DNA of 64,000 nucleotides from Ashinkailepas kermadecensis (Eukaryota; Arthropoda; Thecostraca; Neolepadidae), in the NCBI GenBank assembly GCA_034440615.1, contig JAOTOM010002265.1:1-64000 (forward strand), read 5' to 3'. The notes beneath the pieces are model-generated. The model saw only the letters and a program-made list of their open reading frames with translations, did no database searches and was not told where the DNA came from. Both the position numbers and the translations under genes were made by a program. The first letter of the stretch is position 1, and the number at the start of each line of letters is the position of its first letter. Of the stretch, positions 39,113 through 51,027 are shown piece after piece.

Positions 39113-41420
39113 GCGCCCTCTAAGCCGGAGCCCCATGTCGATGTATAGAGATAGTTCATTTAATGAGCTTCCATTGCCCGGAAATGCTTATTCGTTCCAG
39201 TCTGCTTCACCTGTCGAGTTTGCTATATGGCCTGTGCAGTCGATGCGCCTCTAAACCACACACCTGTCGAGTTTCGAGCCTGTTTTTACTTCGCCATGCG
39301 TGTGCTCACAATAAGAAGATAGCATGTCATTAGTTAAATTCAAGTTTGAAGGAGCACTTGCACGCACGAATGCTTGTGTTATGCCCACACCTCTGTAATC
39401 AGATAGTTGCCATGACGGCTGCATGTATTCATTCACATGTATATACGTGATGTGGAGTGCCTAGCATGCCTGGGCCTGTCAATACCCGTCCTCGTGGGTG
39501 ATTTCTCAGGGACCGGTGATCCACTGCCGATAACGGTGGACCGTGAATGTACCATGCCAGCCGCACCGGTGCCACCGCTGCTGATAATTCCAGAACTGGA
39601 GACTACGCTGTGTCGTGATTGCAGCCAGGTCAGGGATGAGGCACGCTTGGATTGGAATCTCCGCGTCGGCGCCTTTCATCAGCGCGTATCAGCGGCACCA
39701 ACCTGCCACCTAGCGAACGGTAAGTAAAAACACGGAAACGAGGCCGGTTTTAGGCCGTGCGCCTATGGGAATTCGGGGTACGTATTTCGTGTTTGCTTTT
39801 TCCCAACTGATTCAGCCATCACAGGAGGTTTGCATCAACCTTTCACGACACAGTTTATCAAGGAACCTTACCGTTCTTCCCTTATTGGTGTATGATGTCC
39901 CATTCAGAAGTTGTGCGAAGTGAAAGCATCTGTGAGAGGGAGCCCACCTCGCACAAAGGGTTGGACGACTGGCAAAGTGGTAGCATTGCGTAGCAAGTCG
40001 GCCAGAGGTAGCAGCGTTCCAGACAGGGTATGTTGCAAGGGCTGATCAAAGGGGAAGGAAGCGAAGTTGGCGCCGCTTGGAACCCAAAAGTGGCTCCTCT
40101 TGGAGGTTCCAGTGTAACCCCTCCCTAGAATTTGTCAGCGGAAAGAGTTCCTCGGCCTGAGAACGGCGACCCTCTGCGAGGTCCGAACGCACCCATATAA
40201 TTTTCAAGCGACAGGTGCCCCTCAGACAAAAACGTGGTGCCCGGACCTCTCTGGGAGATTGGAGTCCCATCAAAATGTGCTGAACCAAGAGCCGCCCCTC
40301 CGGAGAAATGGCACCTCCTTGGCGAAATCCTAAAACCGTCAGTGGTAGGGTGTAGATGGAGGGGGATGTACCCTCCATGGAACAACCGCTCAATCCCCTT
40401 TGCGGATTGGCGGGTACGCCGTAGTCTGTATTCTCCAATTCAGTTGCGTAAACCTCTCCGCCGGAAAATATTGGCCACATATCTATGAATTTGAGATGGT
40501 GAGGTCAGAAGGAGAACCGGCAATTGTATCACGAGCATGGGCGTCGCCACGGATTTTGGATACGGATTGGGCGGGAAGGTTTTAGGCAGACTTTTATATG
40601 CCATGATATAGCCCTAATGTTGCATTTCATGAACTCTGCAGGATGAGTCCCAGATGCGGATTCAGGTGCTGTTGATTTCCGAAAATTATTTTGGGAGCAC
40701 AATGCGTGAAGGAAATGGGAAGGCCAAATGGATTTGGGAGGGGCCACACTCCACAGGGTCCCATGTTAAAAGTTGAAATTGTTGGGGGAGGGGCAAAGCC
40801 AACATTAAGGGGACACTTGCCCCATGGTTCATGTCCCCCTAGATTGCCTGATTTGGTATAAAATTGGCCCTTATTCATGATTTCCAAAATGACTAGAACA
40901 TTGTACACTGAAAATATTGTTGTCACCCCAAGAGCCAAGTTCATGCCCTTTAAATTATTCGAATCCGATAAGTTTTCTTTGCTTGCTGAGAAGGTACGTT
41001 GTCATTCCCATCTGCCTTCCAAGTCGACTGAAAACCGGCTAACTAAACTAGCATCTGCGACGACTTGCTCTGTCGCCATCGATTATTTGGCTTCGTTTCG
41101 TCCATTTACCCGACAGGATCCCGAGTAACTCGATGAAATACCTCATCAGGGCACTTTCGCTTATAATTTGAACAATTCAATACACCACACTACATGCTCC
41201 CACCCGAAGCCATGGTCGCTTCTGGGCGTCTACTTACCCAAGAGGTCAGCATGGCCGATACGCAATCAGCTGTTGGTTTCCAATCCAGGAATACATCACC
41301 CATGGTCTGGCTGCTGGCGGTGCTGTAAAAACTTCCTGACCCAGTGCAGCGCCTGCCGCATTACATCACGCTGTGTGTGAAGTTTGTGATGGCAGTTCAC
41401 AGCGATTGTCGAGTGCCTCG
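39113..41420. other. Intergenic sequence with SINE-tail fragment
   Basis: A tail-like 'gcagtcgatgcgcctctaaa' lies at 39237-39256. The rest contains no array, exon or RNA gene that I recognise; isolated open frames (such as 39437-39727) lack motifs. Confidence 0.4.
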
Positions 41421-41424
41421 CGGG

Positions 41425-41680
41425 GCACGGTGTACTCTACGACCACTACCGCTGTCCCTCCTCGCTGTGGGCTGCAGACCAGACTATCAGGGCTTCCTAC
41501 CATGGGCTGCAGATCAGACCACCAGAGCGTCCTGCGGGCCAAATATCTCATCACACCTTAGGCTGCGGACCAGAATATCAGAGTCCCGATGCAGGCGGTG
41601 GACTAGATCATCAGAGTCCCTATGGACTCCAGACCAGACCATCAGAGCCCCTGTATGCTGTGCACCAGATTATCAGAGCC
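41425..41680. repeat. Degenerate repeat of about 40 bp
   Basis: Diverged units with 'gctgcagaccagactatcag', 'cagaccaccagagcgtcc' and similar, up to 41680, plus a related piece at 41935-41985. Confidence 0.65.
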
Positions 41681-41835
41681 AACGGCGCACTGCCAGGATT
41701 TTCTTAGAGCGGGGCCTGACGAAACAAAGAATCATACTTTGGAGACTGCTTTCGGCGCGAGAAGCGCGCGGACAATTTCTGGTTTGGCGTGGTGAAAATC
41801 ACAAAATTTCTTACTTGATCCAATGCACTTTTCCG

Positions 41836-41906
41836 GCAACCAAGGGGTGCTGAGACCCCCTCCCTGGTTAGGGGATGGGAGGGCGTTCTCAGCACCCCTT
41901 GGCTGC
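41836..41906. repeat. Inverted repeat (20-bp arms)
   Basis: 'gcaaccaaggggtgctgaga' (41836-41855) pairs with 'tctcagcaccccttggctgc' (41887-41906) with one mismatch, around a 31-bp C/G-rich spacer. It could be the end of a mobile element; no partner end is found. Confidence 0.7.
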
Positions 41907-42639
41907 GCGCACCTGCTCAGAGCCTTTGTGTGCTGTAGCCCATCGGAGCCACCATGGGCTGTGGACCAGACGCGCCGATTATCAGGCGCCGGCTGAGGAG
42001 AGGCTATACTCTGCTCATCAGGCGAGCATGACCTGGCGGCTTGACTTCAGCTATGGTCTGATGAAGTGGACATTTTCATACTTCATGAGGCAGTGTTTAT
42101 CACCCGCAAGCACGACCTGAAGGTGAAAATACCACGCTGGGAAGGAGAGCGGAATTACCACTTGTACCCACGTTCTGCACTCCCATCTAACGGTCCACCA
42201 TCACGCACCATCAAGGGCGAGGACGGTCATCCCCCTCCGCGGTGTCGGGCGAGCCCGTGACCATGACCGGGTCAAGTGAGGTCGCGTGAGGGCGGCCCGG
42301 TGGCCTGACCCGGCCCGGGTTAGACATGTGGGTCGTCTGCAGGCTGGCAGTTTCACTTTCTGGCCGTGTCGGGGCGCGGCGGGGCAGACCGGAGAGAGGG
42401 AGAGAGAGAAAGAGAGAGAGTGGGGTCGACAGCCAGTCACTCTCACTGGGTGCCCTCCGGCTGGCTGCATACTAAGCACGGCCACGCCGACGCCCGACTT
42501 GCGCACCGCGAAGGAACGCAGCCGACCGTCGCACCACCTCGGGGTGATTGGTAATTATCTCCGGCATCGGACCCTCGACCACGAGATGGAAAGCTGGTGA
42601 GATGGCGCGATCAAAGTCGACCAGCCATCCTGCGTCTGC

Positions 42640-42875
42640 ACACTAGTTAACACCCATACGGTCTCCACGTCTGACGCCGGCTGCACACCACGTAACACCG
42701 ATACAGCCTCCCTTCTGACGCCGACCGGCAATACAGGTGTGCACACCACTTAACACCGGTACAGCCTGCCTTCTGACGCCGACTGGCAATACAGGCCGGC
42801 ACACCACGTAACACCTGTACAGCCTCCCTTCTGACGCCGACCGGCAATACAGGTCTGCACATCAATTAACATCGA
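42640..42875. repeat. Minisatellite of about 59 bp, 3.5 copies
   Basis: Units with 'gcacaccacttaacaccggt' and 'cttctgacgccgactggcaa'. Confidence 0.88.
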
Positions 42876-43284
42876 AGCGACTCTTCACTCTGGTGTGTTC
42901 CTCGCGCCACCAGTGCCGGTATTTCACGTCTTTGTCTCGTCCGCTTCAAGTTTCGACCACAGACAACACTATAAGCATTGATAACTTCATGAGTGTGGTA
43001 TATGCATGGGCTGAGAACGATCGTCATACCCGAGGTGTCTACAACTGCACAAATGGCCGCTTGAGCGGCGGCATTTTCAGTGGTCAACGAGAAAGTAATG
43101 ACGTATTAAATAAACCCTCCTCGCTCCCGTCTGTGCCTGACGATGTCAAGTGTGTCACCCACAACTTGGCCATGGTGTAGCCGAGCATTGGTCGGCCGGT
43201 CCGTGGTGACCTTGTCACACTAAGCCGGCTAATAGCGGTCGCCTCACCTGAACGGTACCGTCTTACGGGAGGTAAGCGAATGGA

Positions 43285-44925
43285 AACGGAGGAGTTGCCC
43301 CAATCCGGAGAGGTTGAGAACCACCTGTCCAGTGGCTGAACACGACACGGTGTGATGGTGCCTGGATCGGTTGGCTGTGTGACGGCTCCTGTGCCAGTGC
43401 TGCGAGCGCAAGAGTCACGGTGGTGCTGCCAGGGGCGGAGAGAGCTCCCCGCACTGCCGAGTCTGGACGTGCCACTCACATCGGACACAGGCCGGCTGGC
43501 TGAGGTCACTGACAGCCGACACTGACATCCGACACTGACACCCAACACTGACACCTGACACCCGACATCGACACCCACACTGATACCCGACACTAACACC
43601 CGACACTGATATCCAACACTGACACCCGACACTTATACCCGACACTGACACCCGACACTGACACCCGACACTGACACCCGATACCGACACCCACACTGAT
43701 ACCCGACACTAACGTCCGACACTGATGCCCGACACTGACACCTGACACTTAGACCCGACACTGCCACCCGACACTGCCACCCAGCACTGATATACGACAC
43801 TGACAGCCGACACTGACACACGACACTGACACCCAGCACTGATATACGACACTGACAGCCGACACTGACACACGACACTGACACCCGACACTGATGCCCG
43901 CACTTACACCCGACACTGATACCCGACATTAACACCAGACACTGATACCCGACACTGACACCCGACACTTAGACCCGACACTGACACCCAACACTGATAT
44001 CCGACACTTAGACCCGACACTGACACCCAACACTGATATCCGACACTGACGCCCGACACTGAAACCAGATACTGACACACAACACTGACACACGACACTG
44101 ACACCCGACACTGATACCCGACACTGATACTCGACACTGACACCCGACACTGAGACCCGACACTCACACCCGGCAATGACACCCGACACTAACAGCCGAC
44201 ACTGACACCCAACACTGACACCCGACATCCGACATCGACACCCACACTGATACCCGACACTAACACGCGACACTGATACCCGACACTGACACCTGACACT
44301 GATATCCGACACTGACACCCGACACTGATACCCAACACTGACACCCGACACCGACACCTGACACTGACACACGACACTGACACCCATCACTGATACCCGA
44401 CACTTGACCCGACACTGATGCCCTACACTTAGACGCGATACTGACACCCACGCTGATACCCGACACTAACACCCGACACTGATACGCGATACTGACACCG
44501 GACATTTAGACCCGACACTGACACCAAACACTGACACCAGAAACCGACATCCATACTGATACCCGACACCAACACCCGACACTGACAACCGACACTGACA
44601 CCTGACACTGACACCCAACACTGACATCCGACACTGTCACCCGACACTGACACCCGACACTGACGCCCGACACTGACACACGACACTGACACCAGACACT
44701 GATACCCGACACTTAGACCCGACACTGACACCCGACACTGATACTCGACACTGACACCCGACACTGAGACCCGGCACTCACACTCGGCAATGACACCCGA
44801 CCCTAACAGCCGGCACTGACACCCAACACTGACACCCGACACCCGACACTGATATCCGACACCCGACACTGATACCAGACACTGATGCCCGGCACTGGCA
44901 CCCGACACCGACAACGACGCCCGAC
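43285..44925. repeat. Segmental duplication, copy 1
   Basis: About 210 bp of unique sequence (from 'ccccaatccggagaggttga' to 'ctggctgaggtcactgac') followed by satellite is repeated, almost base for base, at 57257-58910, 14 kb away. Local differences are single substitutions and gains or losses of a few short units. Confidence 0.92.
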
Positions 44926-45360
44926 ACCGACACCGACGTCCGACACCGACACCGACGCCCGACACCAACACCCGACACTGACCCCCGACACTGATATCCG
45001 ACACTAATACCCGACACTGACACCCGGTACTGATATCCAACACAGATACCCGACACTGACACCAGACATTGATATCTGACGCTGACACCCGGTACTGATA
45101 TCCGACACAGATACCTGACACTGAGTCCAGACACTGATACCCGACACTGTCACCTGGCACTGATACTCGATACTGACACTCGACGCTAACAATCGGCACT
45201 GACACCCGGCACTGATACCATACATTGACGCCCGACACTGACACCCGACACTGATACCCGATACCGACATCCTACATCCAACACCCGACACTGATACCCG
45301 ACACTGACACCCGACACTGATACCCGATACCGACATCCGACATCCGACACCGACACTGAT
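43500..45360. repeat. Degenerate short-unit satellite (CCGACACTGACA)
   Basis: A 1.9-kb run of 12-bp based units ('ccgacactgaca', 'ccgacactgata', 'ccgacacttaga') with no long-range homogenisation, apart from the duplicated block noted separately. Minus-strand open frames of Cys-Arg-Val-Ser repeats are artefacts. Confidence 0.95.
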
Positions 45361-45601
45361 AGCGTGGAATAGTGTTCTATGCGGATAGTGAACAGGAAGC
45401 TGATGGTGTGGAAGCATGTTCTTCCTTTATACTCTAAGGTTGTATGCAATGCTCTTCAGCCATCACGTTATACATTTTTATCGTTAAGATTATACTGTTG
45501 TATAACTATATGACAAAAACATGTGCAAAGGATATAGCTGACTCACATAAGTCTGCTGTTTTATTGAATATCAATGATACGTGCTTGTAGTCGGTAAACA
45601 C

Positions 45602-45671
45602 GTGAGTATTGGAAGTTGAGTGGTGGGGAAGTGGGGAATATCTTCCCCACCGCTCAACTTCCAATACTTAC
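45602..45671. repeat. Hairpin-forming inverted repeat, 30-bp stem
   Basis: The left arm 45602-45631 and right arm 45642-45671 are complementary over 30 bp. Two positions do not match as Watson-Crick pairs; both read as G-U wobbles in a + strand transcript. The loop is 10 nt ('tggggaatat'). The surrounding 45361-46340 shows no gene. Confidence 0.85.
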
Positions 45672-46361
45672 ATGTTTTCAAAGTCTAAAATAATGTCTGG
45701 CATGTTCAAAGCGATCCGATCTTATCGTCTTAGTTACGAATTTAATACCAATTATCTACCCAGTTATCCAAGGAAAAAAATACTACCACGATGCAATCGC
45801 GTCGTGGAAATTAATGGTGAGTAGATGAGGCAGGTGGTGTGTTTTCATGTCGTGAGCATGCGATGGTCGGAATTGTGTTGTCTCACTCGTCGACACAGGC
45901 AAGACGAATCTCAGCCACATGGGGTGGATGTAAATTCCATCGGGAAGCTTTCTATTGCGACGTTTCGGCCATCAAGTATAGAATGCCTGGACGCTTCTTA
46001 CGAAGCGAAAGTGGTCGTCTACAACCGCGGGTCGACAACAGCATATCACGTGCCAAATGTTGCACTCCGAGCGGGCGATGTGGCGGTGGTTATTTAGCGA
46101 TCGGCCTCGCCCTCGCGTTGGCTATCTTTCCAGCCCTGCGGTCTACGGCAGAACCTCTCACTATGGCTGGTCTCGGAATCCGCCGCTCCGGTCGACGACT
46201 GGCTCTCTCGCTGGATGCCTTTCCAGCCCTGCGGTCTACGGCAGAACATCACACTATGGCTGGTCTCGGAATTAGCCGCCTCGGCCGACGACCTCTTCCC
46301 TCTTCGAAGCGAGGCAATCAGATGGGAAGCAGATGATTGGAGTTGCGTTGTTTCGGCTGTC

Positions 46362-47060
46362 ACATTTTCCCAGTCACAATGCGGCCACATCGAGTCTCTC
46401 ACTATGACAGTCGCTGAACACACTTGTCCCAGTCACAATGCGGCCACATCGAGTCTGTCACTATGACAGTCGCTGAACACACTTGTCCCAGTCACAATGC
46501 GGCCACATCGAGTATATCACCATGACGGTCGCTGAACATACTTGTCCCAGGTACAATGCGGCCACATCGAGTCTGTCACTGTGACAGTCGCTGAACACAC
46601 TTGTCCCAGTCACAATGCGGCCACATCGAGTCTATCACTATGACAGTCGCTGAACACACTTGTCCCAGTCACAATGCGGCCACATCGAGTCTGTCACTAC
46701 GACAGTCGCTGAACACACTTGTCCCAGTCACAATGCGGCCACATCGAGTCTGTCACTATGACAGTCGCTGAACACACTTGTCCCAGTCACAATGCGGCCA
46801 CATCGAGTATATCACCATGACGGTCGCTGAACATACTTGTCCCAGGTACAATTCGGCCACATCGAGTCTGTCACTGTGACAGTCGCTGAACACACTTGTC
46901 CCAGTCACAATGCGGCCACATCGAGTCTGTCACTATGACAGTCGCTGAACACACTTGTCCCAGTCACAATGCGGCCACATCGAGTATATCACCATGACGG
47001 TCGCTGAACATACTTGTCCCAGGTACAATTCGGCCACATCGAGTCTGTCACTGTGACAGT
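46362..47060. repeat. 59-bp minisatellite, about 12 copies
   Basis: 'gcggccacatcgagtctgtc' recurs every 59 bp (46381, 46440 and on). A variant with 'gtatatcaccatgacggtcg' and 'gaacatacttgtcccaggta' recurs every few units, suggesting a higher-order repeat. Confidence 0.94.
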
Positions 47061-47990
47061 CGCTGCTAGAGCCGGTGTGCGGAGGGAGACGCCGCCGCGT
47101 TATGTCGGCTGAGGTGGCTCTCTGAACGGCCCGTGACCCGTGTGGCTGCGGAGACGAGCGGCTGGCATGAGGAGCACGCCGACCGGCGTCATGGAAACCG
47201 CCAACAACAACACCTCACGATCCAGTCCGCCGGCGCCGCCTCGTTACCTTGGTATCTTCCTGTCTTTCGCTCCTGTGGTGACACGCACGAACACGTCTGC
47301 ATTCCTGGCTGCACCAACATTAACAGCAAACATTTACATTTCATAATATTAACGAGGGAATGCTTCGGATGGGGCAGCGTGATTTGGTCACAATTGCTGG
47401 CAGCGTCCCGTGCACTTCAGGTCACCGGGCTAGCGCGAGTTTATTGGCTGCATGCAGATCGATGGCTCAACAATGGCATGTGATTAGTGGCGAACATACC
47501 ATGGGCGGGCATGCAAGGCGAGCGTGACAGCTAAGCTGAATGGCAGCCAACCGCGGGCCTAGCGGACGTGTAGCCACTCCGCAGCTCATCTGCGGAGCAT
47601 GCAGGTCGGACCGAGCTCAAATCCCGGCTGTGTGTGGCAGCGTCAGCACAATGCTGCATCTCTCGTGTTTCAGCCGGGCGAGCGAGCGGGCACGCCCTTG
47701 GCGACACCCAAATATGTGTTGGGGTGTTAGTTATTTGAGCTTCAGGGCGCATCAACTTCATTGGTCATGTAGCGCCCATAACAGTATGTTAATTACGCTT
47801 CGATATATTGCATATGCTAGCTAAACTTCGCAGAATACTGCTGTTCGTTAGTCATAGTAGCAAACGTTACGGAAAATACCTCATAGCATAATTAAACCTT
47901 TTTAGCGTGGTTCATATATTGCTGAGAAAGATCCTTCGGCGAGTAATCAAAAAGTTGCCCCGATTGGACAATGCTAGAGTCGTCGCCCAA
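47061..47990. other. Sequence with SINE tail, no gene recognised
   Basis: A tail fragment 'ttatttgagcttcagggcgc' to 'ggtcatgtagcgccc' lies at about 47730-47777 (minus sense). The preceding 47553-47650 has a weak tRNA-like B-box 'gagctcaaatcccg', opposite in sense, so it may belong to another element. No coding exon. Confidence 0.4.
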
Positions 47991-47999
47991 AACTCCACT

Positions 48000-50430
48000 G
48001 AGTGACAGTGACTAAACGCGCCCAAAGTGGCGTCTACGTTCCTCTTCATAACCGGGGCGGGAGAGCAGGACATCACGCACAGAAAGGGGTACGTGACATT
48101 TCGGGCAGCGTGGTAATTCATTACCAGTTAGCAAGTACGAGTGAGTGGCATATGTGTGCCCTATTCTCAAGCGGCATAACGCTACTTCGTGTCGCCTATT
48201 CATACGCGAGCACGAACTCCATTTTTCGAGACGATGCTTGATCGCTTTCAGCTTATTATCAGGTATTGCATTCCAAGAAGCTTGCCACTTTGCGAGCACA
48301 TACGCAGAAATGGCTCGGAAGTGATCACGGGCAGGGAGCGGTAGGGTTCGCAAGCATGGAGCTAGCGACGCACGTTTTGCAGCAGCATCCGCTAGGTCGT
48401 TCCCAGAGATGCCCACGTGGCTTGGGATCCAACACAGTACTACTCTTTTACCTGCTTCATGCACAGCGGTAAGGCGAGATAAAACATCCTGTAAAATGGG
48501 ATTAGATGGGTCGAGCGTCCTCATCGACAAAAGGCTATTTAACACGCGCACTGGAGGGGGGCGAAATCCGCCCACCCCTCCGATTTTTCGTAAATATCTG
48601 CCGATTTTACCGGTCGATGTACGCGATTTTCTGCGTACATGCTTAGAAATGACTGGCGCGTCGGTTAAAGGACGAAAAATGGAAATCGACCGAACATTTT
48701 TCAAGTTAGGGGCCGTTAAAGTCAAAACATTTTCTAGCGCCAGACTACAAAAATCGGCGCTGATGCGCTTCCCGTATATTCGCAAAATGGAAGTGTTCTT
48801 GGCAACACTAGCGACTTGTTTGATGTATATTGATATGGTATATAGTTTCAGGCTAATGTTAGGTCACCCAGGTCAAGTCAGGCCAAGTTTATGACATGTT
48901 ATTTGAACCAAACTTGATCAACTGGAATGTTGTCATAAATGCACTACTCTTTGTCATTTGTACTGTTTGTCATTGCGTTTACATACTTTATTCATGTACT
49001 TCACTCCTTTCTTCACGAAGCCGATTGCTCCGAGCTGCCCAATGGAGCAGTCGGGCGGGCGGCCGGTTCCGGTAACTGGAACAGGTAACTGACCTGATAA
49101 AGCGGTGTTATATAGGTGACCTGACGTCAAATGTTGGGTCTAGCATCTGCATTGCATCATTAGTAAAGTCTAAAACATCATTGATGCCCATTTTGGAGCA
49201 TTTAAACACAATCACAGCGATCCATAACGATGACAAATCAAGCCACACAATACCATAAAATTTTGAAAATTTGACCTCATTTGACCTTGAAGATATTGAC
49301 CTAAGGTCATAAATTTGCACACAATAGAGTTCACTGCCGTACCCATCCACTCTGTAAATTTCATTCCTCTAGCTTCACTAGGAGCCGAGATCTTAGGGGG
49401 GCGGAATCCGCCCCCCCTCCATTGCGCGTAATTTTCAGAGGCCCTCCAGGGCGCGTTTTAAGGAACCCGTTAAAATAACGTGTGGTGGAGCATTTGACAC
49501 TTCAATGAAACCTAGAGCATTCAAGATTGCAATAAGCACAGAGGAATACACAGACGCATGCGATGGAAGTGAAAAACATCTTACAACAGCACCGGTAGTA
49601 AAAGCGCTGCCGGCGCCGGCCTCCGTTCTGGATCCATCGGTATATGTTGCAACGAATTCAGTGTAACTCGATGTGCTCCGTGGCAAGTGCTCGAAATTCA
49701 TGTGATATGACACCCGCTTTCTTTGTGCCGGCGAGGTATACGTCCACTTCATGGTGTTATGAGCTCCCACGGCGGAGTCGGAATGCGTTCAGTGCGCCGA
49801 ATACCCCGTAGCCGGAGACCACTCTCATAGAACAGGCGCCGCATTCGCACACCATACGGGACGGCATTCATAGGCCGTTCGTCTGAGTACAGCGACAGCA
49901 TGCGGTGGGAAAATAGGTGGGCATAAGCTGGGTGATCCGGATGATCCCATAGTTTGCAGGCATATCGCATTCCAAGCTGCTCACGATGAAGAGAGAGTGG
50001 AAATTCGGGAGTTTCTGCGAGGGGACTTGCCGTTGGAGATGTACGAAAGGTCCCTGTAATGATCCGAAGCACAGAGTGGTGAACTGTGGCCAGGGTACGT
50101 TTGCTCGTCAAACATGCTCCGTCATAAATAAAACATGAATAGTCAAGTTTTAATCGAATAAGCGAGCGGTATAGCAGGAGTAGCGTTGCCCGGTCTGCTC
50201 CATAGTTCACACGAGCCACACATTTCAAGACATTCAGGGTTTTCACAAACTTATTTCGCAACGTTTTAAGATGATGCCGGTATGTCAAGCGCGTGTCGAA
50301 CTCCACCCCCAAAAATCAGGCTACAGGTTGCACCGGTATCGTCTGCCGGTAAAGTAGGATATCCATGTTGGGACAGCGACGTGTGTTGGGGTGAATGAAG
50401 CCCACCGACCCTGACAGTGAGAACACCGCA
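48000..50430 (-). mobile_element. RNase H-bearing LINE remnant, interrupted
   Basis: On the minus strand the RT thumb starts near 50430 (FLGVEFDTRLTYRHHLKTLR at about 50320) and continues LLYRSLIRLKLDYSCFIYDG. A frame change leads to the RNase H start (YTDGSRTEAGAGSAF, about 49640). An 886-bp foreign element then intervenes (48544-49429), after which RNase H resumes with CWIPSHVGISGNDLADAA and a Cys-rich end CPKCHVPLSV. The second and third catalytic acids are altered (SSVLIA for a usual AEL; LTGSL for a usual TDS). This makes it a dead copy. It is a different element from that at 32050-33173. Confidence 0.85.
48544..49429. mobile_element. 886-bp DNA element with palindromic GC-rich inverted ends
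   Basis: It interrupts the RNase H frame of the surrounding LINE. The left end 'acgcgcactggaggggggcg' and the reverse complement of the right end 'acgcgcaatggagggggggg' match over about 20 bp. Next to each end lies an inner palindrome of the type GGGGGGCGGAATCCGCCCCC. There is no transposase-like frame, so it is probably a non-autonomous (MITE-like) element of unknown family. I could not define a target duplication. Confidence 0.6.
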
Positions 50431-50504
50431 GCTGTAACAGGCGGGACCGACGGTAGCTGTTGGGCGCGCATCAATACTGACCTGACGTTCAACCTTTGCT
50501 GACC

Positions 50505-51027
50505 ATTGTCTAGCGCTGCATTACTTGCGGCGGAGCGTGTGGGGGGCTGTGAACAACTGGCCCAAACTTGGCAGACTGGTGGCGGCGGGTCGCGAAGGGG
50601 GCAGGGGACAAACGGCTACTCCAGCTCCACCTCCCGACAGCTCACAGACCAGCCGGGGCCACACCGCGGCGCCTCTAGGTCCCTGCCCAGTCCACCAGGT
50701 GGAGCGGGGACGAGGCGCGATCTATGGCAGCCGAAGTCCACATCATGCAAACCATCTATAGCAGGGCATGTCCACATCTTGCAGGCCAGTGCTCGTACGG
50801 TGGGAGACAACCCAGGCCTATCCAGCGTAAGTTCACATCACGGAGGCCAGCCCCGGACTGCCACCCTGCCCGTGGCGCTGCACCAGTCCGCGCTACCCTG
50901 CCCGCGGTACTGCACCAGCCCGCACCAGCCCACCCGCGGTGCTTCACCAGCTGTCGCCTCCTGTCTGCGGCGCTGCATCAGCCATCAGCCTGCGCCCTCT
51001 GCCTACGGTGCTGCGCCAGCCCGGATG
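50505..51027. other. 5' flank of the ionotropic receptor, weak repeats
   Basis: Contains loosely repeated 'ctgcaccagcccgcacc'-type segments (50850-51030). No exon is identified. Confidence 0.4.

Noticed and set aside
39437..39727. 96-codon open frame on the + strand
   Set aside because: No family resemblance and no supporting exon boundaries; length is within chance expectation.
43500..45449. Cys-rich repeat proteins (CRVSVSGVSV type) on the minus strand
   Set aside because: Translation of a short-unit satellite; no start context or splice signals, and several frames are open at once.
47553..47650. tRNA gene candidate
   Set aside because: A weak B-box-like stretch only; it does not fold into a convincing cloverleaf and lies near a retroposon tail.
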